The translations under genes and the position numbers were made by a program. The notes beneath the pieces are model-generated. The model saw only the letters and a list, made by a program, of their open reading frames with translations. It ran no database searches and was not told the origin of the DNA. From the NCBI RefSeq assembly GCF_000516985.1, contig NW_006917094.1, positions 3,348,001 through 3,412,000 of the forward strand: 64,000 bases of DNA, given 5' to 3'. The stretch comes from Pestalotiopsis fici W106-1 (lineage: Eukaryota > Ascomycota > Sordariomycetes > Amphisphaeriales > Sporocadaceae). Positions 50,335-60,912 of the stretch are shown in pieces; positions within the stretch are counted from its first letter, which is position 1, and each line of letters opens with the position of its first letter.

Positions 50335-50849
50335 ACTTTGCTCTGCCAGCGCTTCTGGTCATGAACAAGGTTCAACTGCAGCCATGGACCGTCTGTCTGG
50401 AAAGTCATGACTGACATGTCACATGGGTCATCACAACACTCTCCTCTCAAATTATGTAATGGAATTAGTTTTCAGGATTTTGCGTCATTATATTTATACA
50501 TGTCGTATTCCTCATACATATGCTCATTAGAATTAGACAGACAAGACTTCCATGACACGCTGCTGATTTTTCCTACGCGTTCAAACAAGGAAAAGCCCCC
50601 CCTTCCAGTAACGTGTAGATTGTTTGTGGTAGTGATCTGATTTCAGTCATGATCAGCTCCTGTGGCCCTTCTGTTCCACAATTTGTGGCTAATCTGTAGC
50701 TCCGCTCTTGCTGATCATCAAAGCAGGCAGCAGAGCATCCTCAGTAAGGAAGTAGTCCTAACAAGAGCCGCACCAAACTCTCCGCAGGGGTCATGTTCTC
50801 TCTGTCATTTCTCTCATGATGCCATTTGCACTCCTCCACGTCCATATCT
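50335..50849. other. Convergent intergenic region
   Basis: 3' flanks of two converging genes. Nothing else was recognised. Confidence 0.7.
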
Positions 50850-51548
50850 CTAAGCGTAGTGTGGAGGTCGCTGAGACTGCATCTCGACGCCGTAGTTAGG
50901 GTCCTCAGGCTTCTGCGGGTACACGGCCGAGTTGGGACTAGGCGATCTGTAGGAAGTGTCGTTGAAAGGATTCAACTGAGGGCCTCCGTAGGCGTACCCA
51001 GCGGGTGGAGGGGCCATGCCGCCCTCTACATGCTGGGCCGCGGCCGCGCTGTAGTTGCCGCGGTTGTCGAGCGTGCCCTTGCGCAGACGATGTGTGAATC
51101 TGGCTCCAAGGATAAGCTGGCTCAGAGCCGTCGAGACCAGGACGGCACTCAAGAAGAGATCAAGCCAGCTGGCGCTGCCCTGGGCGGCGCTGACAATGGC
51201 CAGGATAAAGTAGGCACCCCAAGCTGCAGTCTTGAGCACCGCGAGCACCAGCAGGGCGACGGGGCTTAGGACGCGGCGCGCGTACAACACGCACTCGACA
51301 ATGTCAAAGACAATGGTGCACACGGAGAAGACGAGGATGACACTGCCGGCGGCGGCGGCGTAGGTGAGCAGCTGGTCGGTGCTGTAACCATAGTAACTGT
51401 AGTCCAGGTCGGTCTCGTTCTTCTTGACGTAGGCAGCGGCCGCCAGGAGCAGGCCCGAGGCGATCAGAAATACACCTGCTGCAAGACACTGGAGAATCCA
51501 GCACGGTACAAGCTGTCGCTTGTGCCACAGACCTTCGTAGCGACGCAT
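50850..51548 (-). CDS. Four-helix integral membrane protein (MARVEL-like topology)
   Basis: A single exon of 232 residues. Hydrophobic helices are at about 14-40, 60-84, 93-120 and 128-149, followed by a long Pro/Asn/Ser-rich cytoplasmic tail with P-Q-L-N-P-F and Y-R-S-P-S-P. Four helices with short loops and a disordered C-tail are the layout of MARVEL and related fungal membrane-organising proteins, but no signature residue proves membership. The ATG at 51548 is chosen because the protein then starts with a short charged N-terminus before helix 1; an in-frame ATG at 51584 would add 12 residues. Confidence 0.75.
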   Translation of the reverse strand: MRRYEGLWHKRQLVPCWILQCLAAGVFLIASGLLLAAAAYVKKNETDLDYSYYGYSTDQLLTYAAAAGSVILVFSVCTIVFDIVECVLYARRVLSPVALLVLAVLKTAAWGAYFILAIVSAAQGSASWLDLFLSAVLVSTALSQLILGARFTHRLRKGTLDNRGNYSAAAAQHVEGGMAPPPAGYAYGGPQLNPFNDTSYRSPSPNSAVYPQKPEDPNYGVEMQSQRPPHYA

Positions 51549-52878
51549 TTTATGTGATGTAATGTGGAAAACTGGGTTGCGCAATGCAAGAAGAGGGCGT
51601 TTGTTGACTTGTTTTCCGTATCCTTCTTCCTTTAGCAGACGCTTGTGTGGTTTGATTTCCAGCTCTGTGTTGTGGTGTGTTGAAGTTGAATAATTCTGTA
51701 CCGGCGGGCGGATACAGTAGAAATAGACGAGACAAGTGTCGACAGAAATGAATGGGAAAATTTCTCACGACGCACTCGAGAGGCGCGGCTGTATATAAAA
51801 GGAGGAATCTATTGAGTCAACAACAAGAACCTTGCCGCCCAAGTGGGCTGTGATTGCTACCTAGTGGTAGTGGATGGAAACGGCTCATGGCGCAGCTTCT
51901 GAATGGACGGCTGGGACAAGCAAAGACTCACCCTAGCCCACTTATTATGGTTAATTTAGAGTCGTTTTCCACTCAAGCCACTGGACTGGGGACTGCCAAG
52001 GGTCGCTAGAATGTGCTGTGTGTAAGCAGTATGCTGTAGTGGGCAAGGCTCGCTGTCAAAACCCTGTGAATCCATTAATGCCTTGCATATAACTACTAGG
52101 TAGACTTTTCAGCTTTGTGCCTTTGAACAACAACTCTTCCTCCTCCTCAAAAGCCGAATTTTGTTACATTTGCATCACTTGAAAGTTTATCAGCTAAACC
52201 TTTTACCATTTTTATATATAGAAAAACACTGTTGCTATCACTGCCTTCGGAAATGAGCGACTCCAGGACAAAACGGCGAAAAGGCCAGATTGGGCTGAGC
52301 TAGATAACGGTAAAATTGCCGTCATGGTTTTACCTTGATCCAAGACGCCAAGGAGCGGCACAGCACTTCTGAACAAAGGTGGCAGAGAAAGAGGGAGAGA
52401 GGCGCGCATATACGTGCAGATCATTCACGTCATGCGTTCCTGACTTTGAGCATTCGGTCAACTCTTGAGGTAGATCTTCAAAAGGGAAGGGTCAAACACC
52501 GCCTCCCTTGAGGTCAGTTGGGCGATAGGCCAAGAGTGGCTTATCTAAAACATAACGATAGTCGATAGGGTACCATATCCTCACCAACCTGAAAAGTGAT
52601 AGGCACACAGCAAAGCCAAGAGAAATGTGACCCACTCTCCAGCTCATGATCCGTCATATGATTTTATACTTTTCCAGCACAGCACTCATGGTTCGGATTC
52701 CTTGCATAAACGGAAGGATCAAGCAACTGTATTGCTGTTTCTAGTTCTAGAGTGTCTCGAGATGTCGTCCAGCCTTGGGACCTAAGTACCTTTGCTGCTA
52801 ATTCTCTCTTGGTGCCAATGTCTTACAACTAGGCGAGAGAATAAAACATTTACAGGAGCTTCTGCAAGAAAGAGGTCC
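51549..52878. other. Intergenic region
   Basis: 5' flank of the membrane-protein gene and 3' flank of the next gene, both minus. No gene was recognised. Confidence 0.65.
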
Positions 52879-54105
52879 TTACAGCCTGTCTTGTTCTTGT
52901 CTTCTCATCTCATCCCGAAAGTAGTTACGCTCACCGTCCGCAACCCTCTCACGACCATCTCTGGTTCCAGACTGCTGGAATTCCATGCTCTTGTCTTCCA
53001 CCGGAGTGCCAGCCAGACTGCCAAGTGCATCGCTGTCGCGTCTTGGGAGATCGCTGTCGCGTCTTGGGAGATCGCTGTAGCGGGGGTTCGGCTCGTCGCG
53101 GTAGACCTGACCACCGCCCGCGACAACCTCACGCTCCATCAATTGGACACGCTCTGCTGCCTTTTGCTCCTTTTGGCGCTTGGTAAGTCCACGGGCGGGC
53201 GCTTTACCAAGACCGTGGCCGTGGCGAGTGCGCGACATGACGTTGCCAAGAGTGATTCTGCGCTGCTTCTTGTTCCAGAGACAAGTACCAAAGAGGCATA
53301 TGATGACAAAGCCAAAAATGACAGGAAGGCCAATGTACAAGGCGGCTCCGTTGGGCAATTGGGCGGCCGGTGCATGGTATGTCGGAGTCTTGGTGACTAG
53401 AATAGTTGGGCCCTTGTAAGACTTGCTGCTGGTGCTACTTGTCGTGTTGACAGCAGTGATGGCCACGGAGATATTCACGCCGGATTTGCCCTGCATTAGG
53501 CTGGAGTCAACTGTCAAGGCCCAGAATCCCCACGATGCCACCATCTTGTCCGACTGGAAAGCCTGAGTAGTGGTCTCGCCGGTTGTCTGGTTGAAATAGT
53601 TTCCTTGAATCTGGACAGTTGTGTTGGCAGTAAAGTAGGAGCTGTCCCAGACGACTACATACCCATTAGCATCACAGCTGCATTGGCACAATTCGACTGT
53701 AGGTATCGACTTACAGTAATAGGTAGTTCCCGGGTACAGATTCGAGCCATCGTCCGGAGAACACCATGGAGCATCGGTGCCATCCTTGTTGTTACAGACA
53801 GCAAAAGAGCCAGCACCGTCGGTAGCAGTGGCTGTGGCTATCGGTGCCGAGCCAGTGCTCGTTGTGATCTTGCCATAGCTGGTCTGCGTAAAGACAGTGC
53901 CAGTAATGTCATTTGGAGCAGCAGAGACCGTAGAGGTGACACCATCGACTGTCGTCACGTACGGCGTCACGGTAGAAGCAGTGCCGGAGTCGTCGACGGT
54001 CACCCAAGGTGTGAGCCCGTCGGTTGTCCTGGCTCGGATGTTGGGCATGGAATAGACCGACGTTGCCAAGAAGGCGATGGCGGCCAGAGAGGTTGTGCTC
54101 CGCAT
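52879..54105 (-). CDS. Single-pass membrane protein with signal peptide
   Basis: Exons 54105-53715 and 53654-52879 give 388 residues. Residues 1-20 are a signal peptide. The ectodomain is Thr/Ser-rich up to about 95, followed by a small folded region with C-N-N-K-D-G and P-W-C-S-P, and several N-glycosylation sites. A transmembrane helix at about 234-257 is followed by a basic, charged tail with R-K-x-like clusters and a short repeat R-R-D-S-D-L-P. The 60-nt intron (53655-53714) has donor GTAAGT, a branch site GCTAATG and acceptor ATGTAG; it contains no stop and is divisible by three, so an unspliced reading gives 408 residues. Splicing is preferred because it joins Y-Y to F-V-W-D smoothly. 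The family is not named; a wall-sensing or surface role is possible. Confidence 0.8.
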   Translation of the reverse strand: MRSTTSLAAIAFLATSVYSMPNIRARTTDGLTPWVTVDDSGTASTVTPYVTTVDGVTSTVSAAPNDITGTVFTQTSYGKITTSTGSAPIATATATDGAGSFAVCNNKDGTDAPWCSPDDGSNLYPGTTYYCKSIPTVELCQCSCDANGYVVVWDSSYFTANTTVQIQGNYFNQTTGETTTQAFQSDKMVASWGFWALTVDSSLMQGKSGVNISVAITAVNTTSSTSSKSYKGPTILVTKTPTYHAPAAQLPNGAALYIGLPVIFGFVIICLFGTCLWNKKQRRITLGNVMSRTRHGHGLGKAPARGLTKRQKEQKAAERVQLMEREVVAGGGQVYRDEPNPRYSDLPRRDSDLPRRDSDALGSLAGTPVEDKSMEFQQSGTRDGRERVADGERNYFRDEMRRQEQDRL

Positions 54106-56114
54106 TTTCGCAGAAGCTTATGTCAGAGTACGTTGTTGGGAGTCTTGACTTCAGTATTATTAGATAATTACGATTGAGTGGATTAAAATGATTAAAGCCG
54201 AGTTATCAGTGCAGAACGATGTGTGAGCTCCGATTTGGAGGGTGATTTAATGAGTGTGTCCTTTAAAAAAGAGTGACGGCAGTGTATTCGGAAACCTTTA
54301 AAAGAGTGCTAAAGGTTCAGGATGGGTGTCGAATACAGACAGAATGAGTGCAAAATCGCTCAAGCGATGGACATGTTTTAGTGTTTCGCGTTCTTGGGAG
54401 AGCTTAAAGAAAGAGATGAGAGCATCCGAGCAACGCCAAGTTGGTGAGCCGAGCCAGCTAATAATGCACCTAGTCCAAGGTTGCATCGCGCCCGCGTTCG
54501 CCCCTGAGATTCAATTCCCCGCGTGGTAATTTCGGGGTTAACCGTCATAGCTTTGGAGCTGCCCTCTCAGCAGATTGGATCAAGCCCGCTGGTCCACCCA
54601 TTACAAGGGATTTACAGAGGAGACTCAATCTCTCGAAAAGCTTCCAACCAGTGATTAGCTCTGAAGAGTCAATAGCCTGGGCACTGACTGGGTCCATAGG
54701 GGAAGCCTCAAAGCCCCCATTGAGTGGGAAAATCGTTCCAGACTATCCGGTCGCTCGAATCTCGATCCTTGAAGCTGCTTTTTCTCGAATGATGTGTTTC
54801 AATCACGTAAAGTATACGTAGATGTCGAGGATAGTTTATTTGTTTTACAGCTCATACAAGAAGTTGGCTCGGCTGGTCTCCGAGACTGGTGGAGACTCGC
54901 AACATTCCAGAAGATCTTGCCAAGGCATGGGCTAGAAGACGCCAGGAATGAGTCCAATGGCTGTACCGTCGTCCTAACTTTTGGAATACCCGTGGACCAC
55001 GGCGTGGGATCTACTACAAGGGCCCAAGATCTGTTCGCAAGAGCTTGAGCATCGAAACTAATCAGTCTTTCCCTAATCAAATGGTGGACGGCTTCGTCTG
55101 GTAAAACCGACCGCCCTGCTGGTTCAAGATCGGAACCTACATGTACCTACAGGGCCCACCCTATCGAGGTTGCTTGTAAGTCTGTGAATAACTATATTAC
55201 TGGATAGACTTGACGTTGTCATGGAGATATCTAAATATCTGGTAGGCATGGCTCGCGATAGACCTTCCCTCTTAGAAAGACTTATTGGTTTAGGTTTTCT
55301 CGAGAGCCCAGGAACATGAACAAATTGCTCATCGAGCTTCAGCATTGCCCATGTGCCTGATGCATTGAANNNNNNNNNNNNNNNNNNNNNNNNNNNNNNN
55401 NNNNNNNNNNNNNNNNNNNNNNNNNNNNNNNNNNNNNNNNNNNNNNNNNNNNNNNNNNNNNNNNNNNNNTTTGCTGATGGTCATATCTCTAACCTAGGGG
55501 CTTACCTGCGCAAAGACGCTTCATGCAGTTTGCAGTCTCTTTGGCGGTAGCCGCTAATAAATTGAGGTACAATGCATGGACTGCTAAGGATCATATCAAC
55601 TTTCGATTTCATCGAGAAGTCATGCTCTATGTTAAGAAAAAAAAAAAAAAAACACTGTTCCAAAAGGAACAACAATGAACCGTTTGCAAAAAATACCGAT
55701 CTCGGGATTATTCTCAAGGCTGCAAGTCCACGTAATTGGATAGGTAGTTCCTGATGTATCTACTCCAATCAGTCTGGGACCCCCGTCGGCTGCTTGACCC
55801 CTGTTGGAGCATGTCGCGGAGAAGAAGCCTGGGGGCGGGACAGCATTGATTGATTGCATCATCCAGTCCAGTCAATGGTTCGACACGCGCCCGCGACTTT
55901 TGGACGAACCACAAAATAGAGCTAGGTAAAAGTGGAGAGAAAGATCACTGGCGGGCATGTGCTCACATTGCAGTTCTTATCGTCAATGCAATATTTACTA
56001 TCTACAACTATATACAACTACCTACTCGGCCTTGAGCTGCCGGCATTCAAGCTGGGAATAGACTTTTCCTTCACTCATTCCCCAGCAAGCACTGCAGACT
56101 GATTAGGCGCCAAA
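54106..56114. other. Divergent intergenic region with assembly gap
   Basis: Upstream flanks of the membrane-protein gene (-) and the DUF1776 gene (+). It includes the gap at 55370-55469 and an A16 run at about 55636-55651. No gene was recognised, but something small could be hidden in the gap. Confidence 0.6.
55370..55469. other. Assembly gap
   Basis: 100 consecutive N, the conventional size for a scaffold gap of unknown length. Confidence 0.98.
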
Positions 56115-57686
56115 ATGTCTGCCGACGATCAACAGTTCCTAGACGTGGTAGGGCAAAACCAGAACCCCTCCGACCTGGCCTCGTGAAAGACCCTTGGAAA
56201 GCTGACTAGAATCCATTTGCAGCTCTCGTCCTTGCCCAACCAGATCCGCCGCTACTCGGGCGATGTGGCAGACTACGTTGACAAGAGCGTTGAGAAGGCC
56301 GCCGAGCAGGTCCGCGATAGTCTAGCATCTGCGCAATGGTTACCAGAATATATAAGACCGACGCCTCCATCACGGCCGGCGCCCGTGGCTATTGTGCCCT
56401 TGACGGTTTACGAGCGAGTGCATGGCTGGGTGGTGAGACACAAGATCCTGACCGGTATCGCCGTGGCCGGTGTTGGATACTTCACATATAAGGCAGTCAG
56501 AGCGAGCAAGACGATGCGCAAGTCGCGACGAGCAAAGCGAGCTCGAAACGGTGCCCGAACCGAGGTGGTGGTGATTGCTGGCTCCCCAACACTGCCACTC
56601 ACCAAGTCTCTGGCGTTGGACCTGGAGAGGAGAGGCTTTATTGTTTATATTGTCTGCAGTAGCATGGATGAAGAGATGATGGTGCAAAACCTTTCGAGGC
56701 CAGACATTAAGCCGCTGAGCATCGATATCACAGATGTAAGAACCATTCCACGAGCCTTGGCATGGCCCAAAGACTGACACAAAATACAGCCACCGAGCGC
56801 AGGTTCTTCGATAGAGCGCTTTGCCTCATACTTGCAGACACCGCACGCAGCCGTACCAAAGGTGAAGCCAAACTACCTGACGCTCACCTCGGTCATCTTG
56901 ATACCGTCGCTCAATTACCAGACGTCGCCCATCGCCACCATACCGCCATCGTCTTTCGCCGACCTTTTCAACACCCACCTCTTGCATCCCATCCTAACGA
57001 TACAGTCGTTCTTACCGCTGCTCACATCGAGAATAACGCCGCCCGGCGAGGCACCAACGAGTCCCAAGGTCCTCGTCTTCACCCCTTCCATCATCTCGTC
57101 CATCAACCCGCCGTTCCACGCGCCCGAGGCCACCGTCTGCTCCGCTCTGTCCGCATTCACTGATGTCCTCACCGGAGAGCTCAGCCCACTAGCCATTCCC
57201 GTCACACATGTACAGCTGGGCACCTTTGACTTCGCCGGTTTCGTCCCCACCCGCCACTCCAATCTGTTGCCCGCCATGGAGACGACCAACTGGCCCGAAT
57301 CAGCAAGGCACGTTTACGGAAAAAACTACGTCGCCCAGGCCACGTCGTCCATCTCCGCCGGCCGCATCCGAGGCCTGAGGGGAAGCTCGCTCCGCGGGCT
57401 GCATAATGCAGTATTCGACGTTATCGATGGATCCGACAAGAGCGGCGTGGTCCGGATCGGCCTCGGCGCCGGTCTGTACGGCTTCGTCGGGCGCTGGGCA
57501 CCCCGAAGTCTCATCTCGTGGATGATGGGGATTCGCAGAGTGGACGAGCTGAGCGCGTGGTCGGATAGCTCGTACAACGGCAGCGGGAGCGAGCGGAGCC
57601 TCAGCGAGAATGGCGACGCCAGTGAGTTCATCGCTGTAGCGAGGGACGAGGAGGGAGGAGCCAATGTTTGGAAAGAGGATGTTTAG
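56115..57686 (+). CDS. DUF1776 family protein (Ysc83-like)
   Basis: Three exons, 56115-56147, 56223-56735 and 56790-57686, encode 480 residues; both introns are phase 0. A mini-exon of 11 codons holds the start. The protein has an N-terminal helical region (about 15-50), a short hydrophobic segment I-L-T-G-I-A-V-A-G-V at about 86-103 followed by a Lys/Arg-rich stretch (106-119), then a Rossmann-like region starting E-V-V-V-I-A-G-S (125-132) with L-E-R-R-G-F-I-V-Y-I as in short-chain dehydrogenases. The Gly-rich nucleotide motif is incomplete, so enzymatic activity is doubtful. DUF1776 members in yeasts are reported as mitochondrial proteins of unknown function. It converges with yth1. Confidence 0.87.
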
Positions 57687-58081
57687 GCTGGATCTTGGAA
57701 GGATGAATGTATATATGCAGAAATGACAACCCCTATCATGATTAGAAAGGCTCACGACTCTGGCGATATCCAAATTGACAAAATATACAGTCATATACAA
57801 AATGAATTCATCAAGCAGAAAACGCATTGGTGATAGACTTGAAATCTCTTTGGGTATCATTTCCTCTAATTTTACATATTTTGGCAGATATTGGCCAGTA
57901 ATGCAAGCCAACCACGCAAGAGCAGCGGCGCAAACCGCGCGCCCTCTTTTAAGCACCCTCATGCTTATTTTCCTGTACCTCATCCACATGGTTGATGATC
58001 TTAAGCTTACTTCGCCTATTGTCCTTTTCTTGTTGTATTTTACCTCCTGCCTCACGGCGCCTAGGAGTAGTTGTCACGTCC
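57687..58081. other. Convergent intergenic region
   Basis: 3' flanks of the DUF1776 gene and yth1. Nothing else was seen. Confidence 0.7.
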
Positions 58082-58885
58082 TTAGCGATGACCTCGGCCC
58101 CTACCAAAGCCTCTTCCCCTGGGTTTCCAACCGCCACGGCCCCTACCGCCACGGAAGCCTCTGCCGTCGTCCTTGTCATCCCGGTCACCTCTGCGGAACC
58201 CACCATCATCGTCCCCGCCGGCAGCAAAGGCCTGCTCCTCACGCTCCCGCCTGGCGGCCTCGTCCTCGGCCGCCTTTTCGCTTTTGGGAACAGGTCGCTC
58301 GAGGTTCTTGCTCCAGCGCGCGTGGGCGCCCTCGGTGCACTGCTTGCCGTCGGGGCAGAAGCCGGCGAGGTAGTAAGGGCAGAGGGTGCGGCGGACGTGC
58401 TTCTTGCTGCAGTTGGGGCCGAGGGGGCAGAAGCCCATGTCGTAGTGCGGGCAGGGCGGGAGCTTGCTCTGGGGGTCAATGTGCAGGTAGAGGCACTCGT
58501 CGCCGTTGGAGCAGTAACCGTTGCGCACAAAGAAGTTGCACTCGGGCATCTTGCGCAGGTTGTACTCGTGCAAGAACTCGCACGACTCGCCCTTTTTGCA
58601 CAGCGCGCGCAGCCAGTGCTTGCATACGAGGCTGTTGTACGAGGCGTTGGTGCTTGACGCCGCGTTGGGCGCCTCGTGCCGGTCTGGGCAGTCGGTCCCC
58701 AGTGGGCAGGCCCCCGTCGCTGCAAAGGCTTTGCATACCGGTCTATTTGGTGCCAGGCCGTGGCCGTACGTCTTGCGTAGGAAGGGACTGAATGTGAATG
58801 TGTAGGTGGGTGCTCTGTGCTCGAGGATCTGTTGCGCCAGCTCCTTAGGCGTGGACGCCGCTGTGGTTGAGGTCGCAGTCGCCAT
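58082..58885 (-). CDS. yth1: mRNA 3'-end-processing protein YTH1 (CPSF30 homologue)
   Basis: A single exon of 267 residues. Five CCCH zinc fingers are present at C51-C60-C66-H70, C88-C96-C102-H106, C116-C125-C131-H135, C145-C153-C159-H163 and C169-C177-C183-H188, with the C-x7/8-C-x5-C-x3/4-H spacing of the CPSF30/YTH1 family. In the cleavage and polyadenylation factor YTH1 binds the AAUAAA-like signal and contacts Fip1. The C-terminus (about 220-267) is an R-G-rich tail, common in filamentous fungal orthologues. It is nuclear and essential in yeast. The length fits the family, and the ATG at 58885 gives a short, Thr/Ala-rich leader before the conserved F-T-F-S-P-F segment. Confidence 0.95.
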   Translation of the reverse strand: MATATSTTAASTPKELAQQILEHRAPTYTFTFSPFLRKTYGHGLAPNRPVCKAFAATGACPLGTDCPDRHEAPNAASSTNASYNSLVCKHWLRALCKKGESCEFLHEYNLRKMPECNFFVRNGYCSNGDECLYLHIDPQSKLPPCPHYDMGFCPLGPNCSKKHVRRTLCPYYLAGFCPDGKQCTEGAHARWSKNLERPVPKSEKAAEDEAARREREEQAFAAGGDDDGGFRRGDRDDKDDGRGFRGGRGRGGWKPRGRGFGRGRGHR

Positions 58886-60912
58886 GACGACGATGATCTA
58901 GGTTTGATGTGACAATGCCCAGTATTTATATGATAACTAGCGTCTTGATATTAAGCGATTGAGAGAGTCGTAAACTCGTGCGTGTCGTTGTCGTCGTTTT
59001 GGTTCTTTGGGATTTTATGGTTTGGAGAGAATGATGTTAAATGTATTACTTGATTACAAAATTCCACCGCTAAGTCAGTCCTGCAATGGAGCATTGATCG
59101 AAAGCTCTAGTGGGGCTGACGCATCGGCGGTCGGTAAGCTCAAGGCGCGTCTTCCGTTGGCTCGGTACTCTGTACCTGATATTATTAACCTATGAGTCAA
59201 GAAGAAGAAAAAAAATCGCAGTCTTCAGGACCACGAACGCACTTTCAATTCATCAATTTGGATTGCTCAATGATCCTCTGAATATTTCAATATAAGCAGA
59301 TCATTAAAAAGGATATGCTTTACAGAGTACATAGCCTGTAGATGGATCCAATCACTGGGAAGCTAGCGTGTGCAGTACTTGATGGTACTACTGGATAGGT
59401 ATTCTTTGTTCTTTGCAAGCTCTCTAATTTATTAATACTTGTAGGTAGCATATACGATACTTAATTATAATGACAGAGGGGGTGCACGCTCCGTACAGTT
59501 GAATTCCGGGGTTGAGTATGATGAAACGTATTTCGATTGCAAACCTAGGTATTTATCAAGATTAGCTAATCGAGGTATGTATGATTGACTCAATGATTCG
59601 GCATTGCGAACTCGATCAATTTTAGACTTCTGACGGGAGCTCCATCTAGGCTAGTGTAAATGGAATAGTCAGAGCGATGCCGCCAACACATTGCAACTGA
59701 CCTCTACTTGGATTGTAGAGTCTGTCCCCTTACAGAAGGCCTCGTTCGGTTGAAGTTAAGCTTGATTCTAGTGCCAAAACTACCCCAAAAGCTCCCCCGC
59801 AAAAGCCACTGGAAGCGTGTGGGCCCAGATCTGCATGACGACCAGGTTCTCTATATTACCACCGCACATTTCCCCGGACGCTCCATGCCCAGTTTCTGCG
59901 AGGACAAATGCGAACAACGTGCCGGCCTCGTCACTAGGCCATGATCTGAACTAAGGAAACAGACAGACTCGAAAACTCCGACACCCATGTCTGCTGTCCC
60001 ATTGGCTCGTAGGCCACCTCGGTGCGAGGTCTGGGATCTTGCACGGGGAGAGGGCCCATACTGGAGTAGGTATGTAGCCCGCTTGTTGGCAGAGTCCCGT
60101 CTGGTGCATCCCGAGAACGCCGTCAGAGGTACACAATCTCTTCAAGGCATTGGCTTTCATTCTGTCTTGTATCAGGCAGAAGACAGTGAGCAAAGTCATG
60201 CCGAAAGTCTATCTCATTGAATACTGCCCCCCTCTCATAGCTTTGGCGATACCCATGTGTATAGGAACAACGGCCCAGCCACCGCAACTTTCAACCTTGT
60301 CTTGTCTTGCCTAGCCAACTCAACTCCCTTGCTGCATTGACCATTGATACTCCCGGTTTCTTCTCACCTCTCTGCATACCTCTTGTCATCGCTGCGCAGT
60401 CTTCCCCCGCAATAAGTTCGCTTCCCCGAGGGGAACCCCTCGAATAACGCCGAAGAGCCTCCAGATTCGCTGCAAGCCACTCCGCGCCAACCTACCGGAA
60501 CCAGCAAGAACCACGCCGTTGTCTGTAGCCGTCGATCCTTGACATCAGTTGCGACCCGGTCGGGTACGGCCCAAGCATCCTGGTCGACCCTTTAGTTGTA
60601 GTCGTTATTGTCGGGCGGAACTAGAGCTAGAACATATCCATTCCCGATGCCCATTGCATCTGTATCATCGTGAACATGATGCAAGAGCCATCATGGATGA
60701 GCGCGGCCATGCAGCCGGGCCAGGAGAATGGTACCATACTGTCCTCGCCCGTGACCTGCATCACATGGTTCTGGGAGCCCGTCCTTTCCTCATATCAGCT
60801 CTTCTATAAAGCATTGGATCCCACCTCTCGTTTAATCTTCTCCTCTAGCACCCTTTGTACTTTCGTGTTAGTCACTCGGCACTTCTACTTTCGGTACCAG
60901 AGAGGGCACAAG
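58886..60912. promoter_or_regulatory. Divergent intergenic region between yth1 and the GH31 gene
   Basis: About 2 kb containing both promoters. A TATAAA box at 60805-60810 lies about 103 bp upstream of the GH31 ATG. The leader from about 60250 on is CT-rich, a usual feature near fungal transcription starts. No separate gene was supported. Confidence 0.6.

Noticed and set aside
57949..58725. Long Arg/Ala/Thr-rich frames on both strands across yth1
   Set aside because: They are shadows of the GC-rich yth1 reading frame.
60670..60912. Upstream start for the GH31 protein
   Set aside because: The extension has no signal peptide at its start and spans the TATAAA box; the ATG at 60913 directly precedes a good signal peptide.
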